DNA from: Pseudomonadota bacterium
Lineage (GTDB): Bacteria > Myxococcota_A > UBA796 > SXON01
Length of the DNA stretch: 64,000 nucleotides
Direction of reading: 5' to 3'
Assembly (NCBI GenBank): GCA_030685065.1
Contig: JAUXQH010000118.1
Span: 62,001 to 126,000 of the forward strand
In this document: positions 61,269 to 64,000 of the stretch, in pieces
How positions within the stretch are numbered: the first letter of the stretch is position 1
Layout: each line of letters starts with the position of its first letter
Notes under the pieces: generated by a model
Told to the model about the DNA's origin: nothing
Databases searched by the model: none
What the model saw: only the letters and a program-made list of their open reading frames with translations
Made by a program: the position numbers and the translations under genes

Positions 61269-63082
61269 CAGGAGTGCCCGAGACGACGGAGGCCGCCCTC
61301 GATCTCGCGCTGCATGTCGATGCTCACCGCCGCGCCCTTCAGCGCGCGGCAATAGTCGTTCGAGGCGCTGACGCCGTCGCCCAGCTTCTCGTTGGCGTAG
61401 CCGCGACCAAAGAGCGCGTCCGCCGCGCTGCCGCCCTGCAGGGCGCGCTCGAACAGGCCGTGCGCCTTGGTGTAGTCTCCGGCCTCGACGGCCTTCCACC
61501 CCTGCTCGACGAGCTTCTTGGGGGAGCCGCCGGTGGTCGATGTTGCCGCGCCTTGCGACGATGGCGCCTTCGCCGAGCCCGCGTCCCGGCGAGGGGCCGC
61601 CTTGGCGACGGGGGCCACGGGGGCGACAGGGGCAATGGCGGCGACCAAGGGCGCGGGGACCGCGGCCTCGGGGGCCTTCACGGCGGCCCCGCCCGCTCCC
61701 ACGACGCGCTCGGGCACCGTCGCGACAGGCACCTCGACCGCGCTCTCCGCGGCCCCTGCACCCACCGTGGACGGCGGCGCCGACGCGGCCGCGGCGACGG
61801 TTCCATTCAGATCGGCGGCGGCGGGAGGGCCCCCGCCCTGCCCCTTCCACAGCGTGAACGCGAGCACGCTCATGGCCGCGACGGCCGCGAGGCCACCCCA
61901 GAGGGCCCAGTTGGTGCCGGAGACGCTGGAGGGGGGATCATCGAACACGTCCCGCCGCGGTTGCGGGGACGAGGGGGGCGCACCCTCGAAGAAGAAGCTC
62001 TGGGAGGCGCTCGGGTCGACCGGGGCGGAAGAGGGCGGCACGAGCGTCGAGGGGAGCTGCGCGGGACCGACGCTCGGTCCGCCGGCGCCGCCCCTGGGCC
62101 GCACGGGGCTCGCATGCGCCGCGCTCGGCGGGAGCGTCATGGCGCGCAGCGGGGAGGGGGGCACCACCGAGGGCCCTGGGAGGACGGCCGGGGCGGGGGT
62201 TCCGAACGCGGGGTCGGCGAAGGCGGGGTCGGCGAAGGCGGGGTCCCCGAAGGCGGGGTTCCCGAAGGCGGCGTTCCCGAAGGCGGGGAGCCCCAGCGCC
62301 GCCGAGCCGGCCGGCGCGGGCCCAGGCGTGACGGTGGAGACGCCCGTGGGGAGCGGGATGCTGCGCACCGAGTTCCCGTGCGGCATCCGCTCGGTGCGCT
62401 CGGCCACGCTCTCGGCGCGGTCGAACGACGCGGGCACGCGGTCGATCGGGGTCTCGTCGAGCCCGCCGCCGGTCAGGACGGTCTGCTCCTGGGTGTCGTC
62501 CACCCCGTCGAGGTCCATCATCACGTCCGCGAGGCCGCGGCGGGCCCCGCCGACCGCGGGGCCCGGGCCCGTGGCGACCGGCATGCGCGCGCCCAGGGAG
62601 AGCCCGATGCCGTCCACGCTGGTGGTGTCCGAACCGTCGGCCTCGGGGGCGTCGACGATGATCTCGTCTTCGTGCGCGGGCACCTCGGTGCGGAGGTTGC
62701 GCTCCTGGAACGACAGCGCGTCCGACGCCGAGAAGAACACCGCGAGGTCGTCACGGTCCCCCGCGCGCACCCACCTCAGGCCGTGCTTGGAGACCAGGGT
62801 GTCGCGATCGAGGCGACGCTCGAGGATCCACCGGTGGAGCGAGGCCATGTCCGGGACGGACCAGATCTGCCCGGCCACCTGGACGAGCAGGATGGTCTCG
62901 CCCGCGGGCTTCTCCCCCAAGGGGGGCGGGGTGGAGGACTCCCGGGGCGCCTCGGGGTCGACCGAGAAGGTGTGACCACAGTGCGAGCAGCGGAACTTGA
63001 GGCTCCGCGGGCCGCGTGCGCGCGCGCTCGGCGGGGGCTCGATCTCGTGCAGTGACAGGCACCGCGGGCAGGTGATCTCCAC
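61262..63082 (-). CDS. Zinc-ribbon/GYF-like protein with membrane anchor and TPRs
   Basis: About 606 residues from a GTG at 63082, two bases after the upstream stop. The N-terminus is a MJ0042-type zinc ribbon (MEITCPRCLSLHEI...LKFRCSHCGHTF; four Cys near 5-36). A GYF_2-like domain (about 62-122; GQIWSVPDMASLHRWILERR) is followed by a long low-complexity region with an AFG-type pentapeptide repeat (about 265-298). One membrane segment (about 391-408, ALWGGLAAVAAMSVLAFTLW) divides it from the C-terminal TPR-like helices (KKLVEQGWKAVEAGDYTKAH). This architecture is common in Myxococcota; the partner and role are unknown. Confidence 0.72.
   Translation of the reverse strand: MEITCPRCLSLHEIEPPPSARARGPRSLKFRCSHCGHTFSVDPEAPRESSTPPPLGEKPAGETILLVQVAGQIWSVPDMASLHRWILERRLDRDTLVSKHGLRWVRAGDRDDLAVFFSASDALSFQERNLRTEVPAHEDEIIVDAPEADGSDTTSVDGIGLSLGARMPVATGPGPAVGGARRGLADVMMDLDGVDDTQEQTVLTGGGLDETPIDRVPASFDRAESVAERTERMPHGNSVRSIPLPTGVSTVTPGPAPAGSAALGLPAFGNAAFGNPAFGDPAFADPAFADPAFGTPAPAVLPGPSVVPPSPLRAMTLPPSAAHASPVRPRGGAGGPSVGPAQLPSTLVPPSSAPVDPSASQSFFFEGAPPSSPQPRRDVFDDPPSSVSGTNWALWGGLAAVAAMSVLAFTLWKGQGGGPPAAADLNGTVAAAASAPPSTVGAGAAESAVEVPVATVPERVVGAGGAAVKAPEAAVPAPLVAAIAPVAPVAPVAKAAPRRDAGSAKAPSSQGAATSTTGGSPKKLVEQGWKAVEAGDYTKAHGLFERALQGGSAADALFGRGYANEKLGDGVSASNDYCRALKGAAVSIDMQREIEGGLRRLGHSCS
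62200..62289. repeat. Six 15-nt tandem repeats encoding PAFG-type pentapeptides
   Basis: Units such as CGGCGAAGGCGGGGT (plus strand) start at 62200, 62215, 62230, 62245, 62260 and 62275. On the minus strand they encode PAFGN/PAFGD/PAFAD-type blocks in the linker of the zinc-ribbon/TPR protein. In-frame length variation is likely. Confidence 0.88.
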
Positions 63083-63084
63083 GC

Positions 63085-64000
63085 TTAGCCTCCGCTCATC
63101 TGGGCGATGATCTGCTCGATCTCGGCCGCGTCGCGCGGGGAGCCCTTCAGATACTGCTGGTACTGGGAGTTGGCCAAGGCGGTGTCCCCCTGGAGGCGGG
63201 CGATGTGGCCGAGGTACTTGTAGGCCTCCTTGGTGCCGCCCTTCGCCGCGCGGTCCAGCGCCGGCTGGGCGTTGCTGTAGTCCTGGCCCTCGTACAGGGC
63301 GCGCCCGAGCTTGCCGGCCAGGCGGGCGTTCCGCGCGTCGAGCGCGACCGCCTTCTTGTAGGCCTGGGAGGCGGTTGCCCAGTCTCCGCCGCTCGCGGCG
63401 TCGTCTCCGACGGCCTCGTGGTCGGCGGCGGTCTGGTCGGCCTGGTTCAGGTTGGAGGCCGTCGGAGAGGCGCCCCGCGTGCTCTTGATCGGCACGGCCC
63501 CCTCGGGCACTCCGCTCTGGGGGCGCCCGGACGCCGCCGGCAGGACCGGGCGCCGCTCGTCCGGCGGGGGGAGCCCAAGCTCGTCGGGCGCTACGATCTC
63601 GTCGGGCGCGGGGTTGCCCTCGAGCGTGGCCTCCAGCTTCTTGTTGATCTCGTCCCGGATCTGGTCGGGCGTCTTCGCGGCCGGCACCGGCTTGCCGGCG
63701 GTGCCGGGCGGGGACGCGACCGCCGCCTGGTCCATCCACCAGGCGGTGCCGCCCGCCACCAGGATCAGGAGGAGGAGCACGGCGAGGATCAGCGGCAGGC
63801 GGCTGGGGGCCGGCGTGTCCGCTTTTTTCGTGGTGGCGGGGGTCACGACGGGGCCCGTGCGCCGTTGGTCCGCGCGCTCGCGCTCCTTCTTCTTCTTCAG
63901 GTCGGCGAAGGGGTCGACGAAGCGATCCGGCTCTCCGCCGTTGCGCGGGGGCGGCGTCGGCGCGGCGGCCTCCTCCACGCGGGGCGTCTCGACGCCGGCC
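63085..64000 (-). CDS. TPR protein with a single membrane anchor, 5' end open
   Basis: At least 297 residues; the frame is still open at the right edge, so the true start may lie outside (a GTG at 63978 could also be the start). One membrane segment (LPLILAVLLLLILVAGGTAW, near residue 61-80 from that GTG) follows a Lys-rich cytoplasmic segment (DLKKKKERERADQRR). A Pro-rich linker (about 85-170) leads to TPR-like helices (about 185-285; GGDWATASQAYKKAVALDAR, GTKEAYKYLGHIARLQGDTA). The stop is 2 nt from the next gene's start, so the pair is co-translated. Both likely act as a membrane-bound scaffold pair. Confidence 0.72.
   Translation of the reverse strand, partial: AGVETPRVEEAAAPTPPPRNGGEPDRFVDPFADLKKKKERERADQRRTGPVVTPATTKKADTPAPSRLPLILAVLLLLILVAGGTAWWMDQAAVASPPGTAGKPVPAAKTPDQIRDEINKKLEATLEGNPAPDEIVAPDELGLPPPDERRPVLPAASGRPQSGVPEGAVPIKSTRGASPTASNLNQADQTAADHEAVGDDAASGGDWATASQAYKKAVALDARNARLAGKLGRALYEGQDYSNAQPALDRAAKGGTKEAYKYLGHIARLQGDTALANSQYQQYLKGSPRDAAEIEQIIAQMSGG

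Overview
This window comes from a very GC-rich (roughly 70 percent) Gram-negative chromosome. The gene content points to the Myxococcota or a related deltaproteobacterial lineage. Signs of this are many lipoproteins with Asp/Thr/Ser-rich linkers, a thrombospondin type 3/MopE-like surface protein, a DUF4423-type regulator, a kinase-like TPR protein, zinc-ribbon/TPR proteins and a methylmalonyl-CoA epimerase. Species and genus cannot be fixed from the sequence alone. All function calls come from reading motifs, without database searches. No rRNA, tRNA, CRISPR array or complete insertion sequence was seen.

Layout. 1-4.4 kb: the start of an RlmI-like rRNA methyltransferase, a lipoprotein, a YihY-family membrane protein, a transglycosylase with a large N-terminal extension, and a RHH/PIN toxin-antitoxin pair. 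4.4-16.5 kb: a histidine kinase/response regulator pair, ComEC, an operon holding NagZ and methylmalonyl-CoA epimerase, a LURP-one-like protein, an AbiEii-type nucleotidyltransferase with a small partner, an M28 peptidase lipoprotein, a possible oxygenase and a deoxynucleoside kinase. 16.6-30.8 kb: an RND adaptor and pump, a thermolysin-like protease, a TSP3-repeat protein, a phosphodiester glycosidase-like lipoprotein, a LOG-family enzyme, a cupin, a CPBP protease and a thioredoxin-like protein without cysteines.

30.8-33.1 kb is a gene-poor, repeat-rich island. It holds the wreck of a REP-associated tyrosine transposase (RAYT)-like gene, two diverged ~100-bp direct repeats that each carry a nested palindrome, two copies of a different palindrome, and several tandem hairpin repeats. 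This is the most unusual part of the window. 33.1-45.9 kb: a second RND pump with a TolC-like channel, an unknown protein paired with a degenerate kinase/TPR protein, a heptosyltransferase-like enzyme, an ion channel, a regulator with two HTH regions, and a probable ABC-F remnant behind a lipoprotein.

46-64 kb: an M3 oligopeptidase, biosynthetic arginine decarboxylase, two large membrane proteins, two overlapping Cys-containing lipoproteins, an orphan GspE/PilB ATPase, a tightly overlapped three-gene operon of probable outer-membrane beta-barrels, a potassium-channel-like small protein with a DUF4019 protein, and zinc-ribbon and TPR proteins running off the right edge. Genes are densely packed with many 4-nt start/stop overlaps, so translational coupling looks common. 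The main themes are envelope biogenesis and recycling, secreted proteases, efflux and surface lipoproteins.
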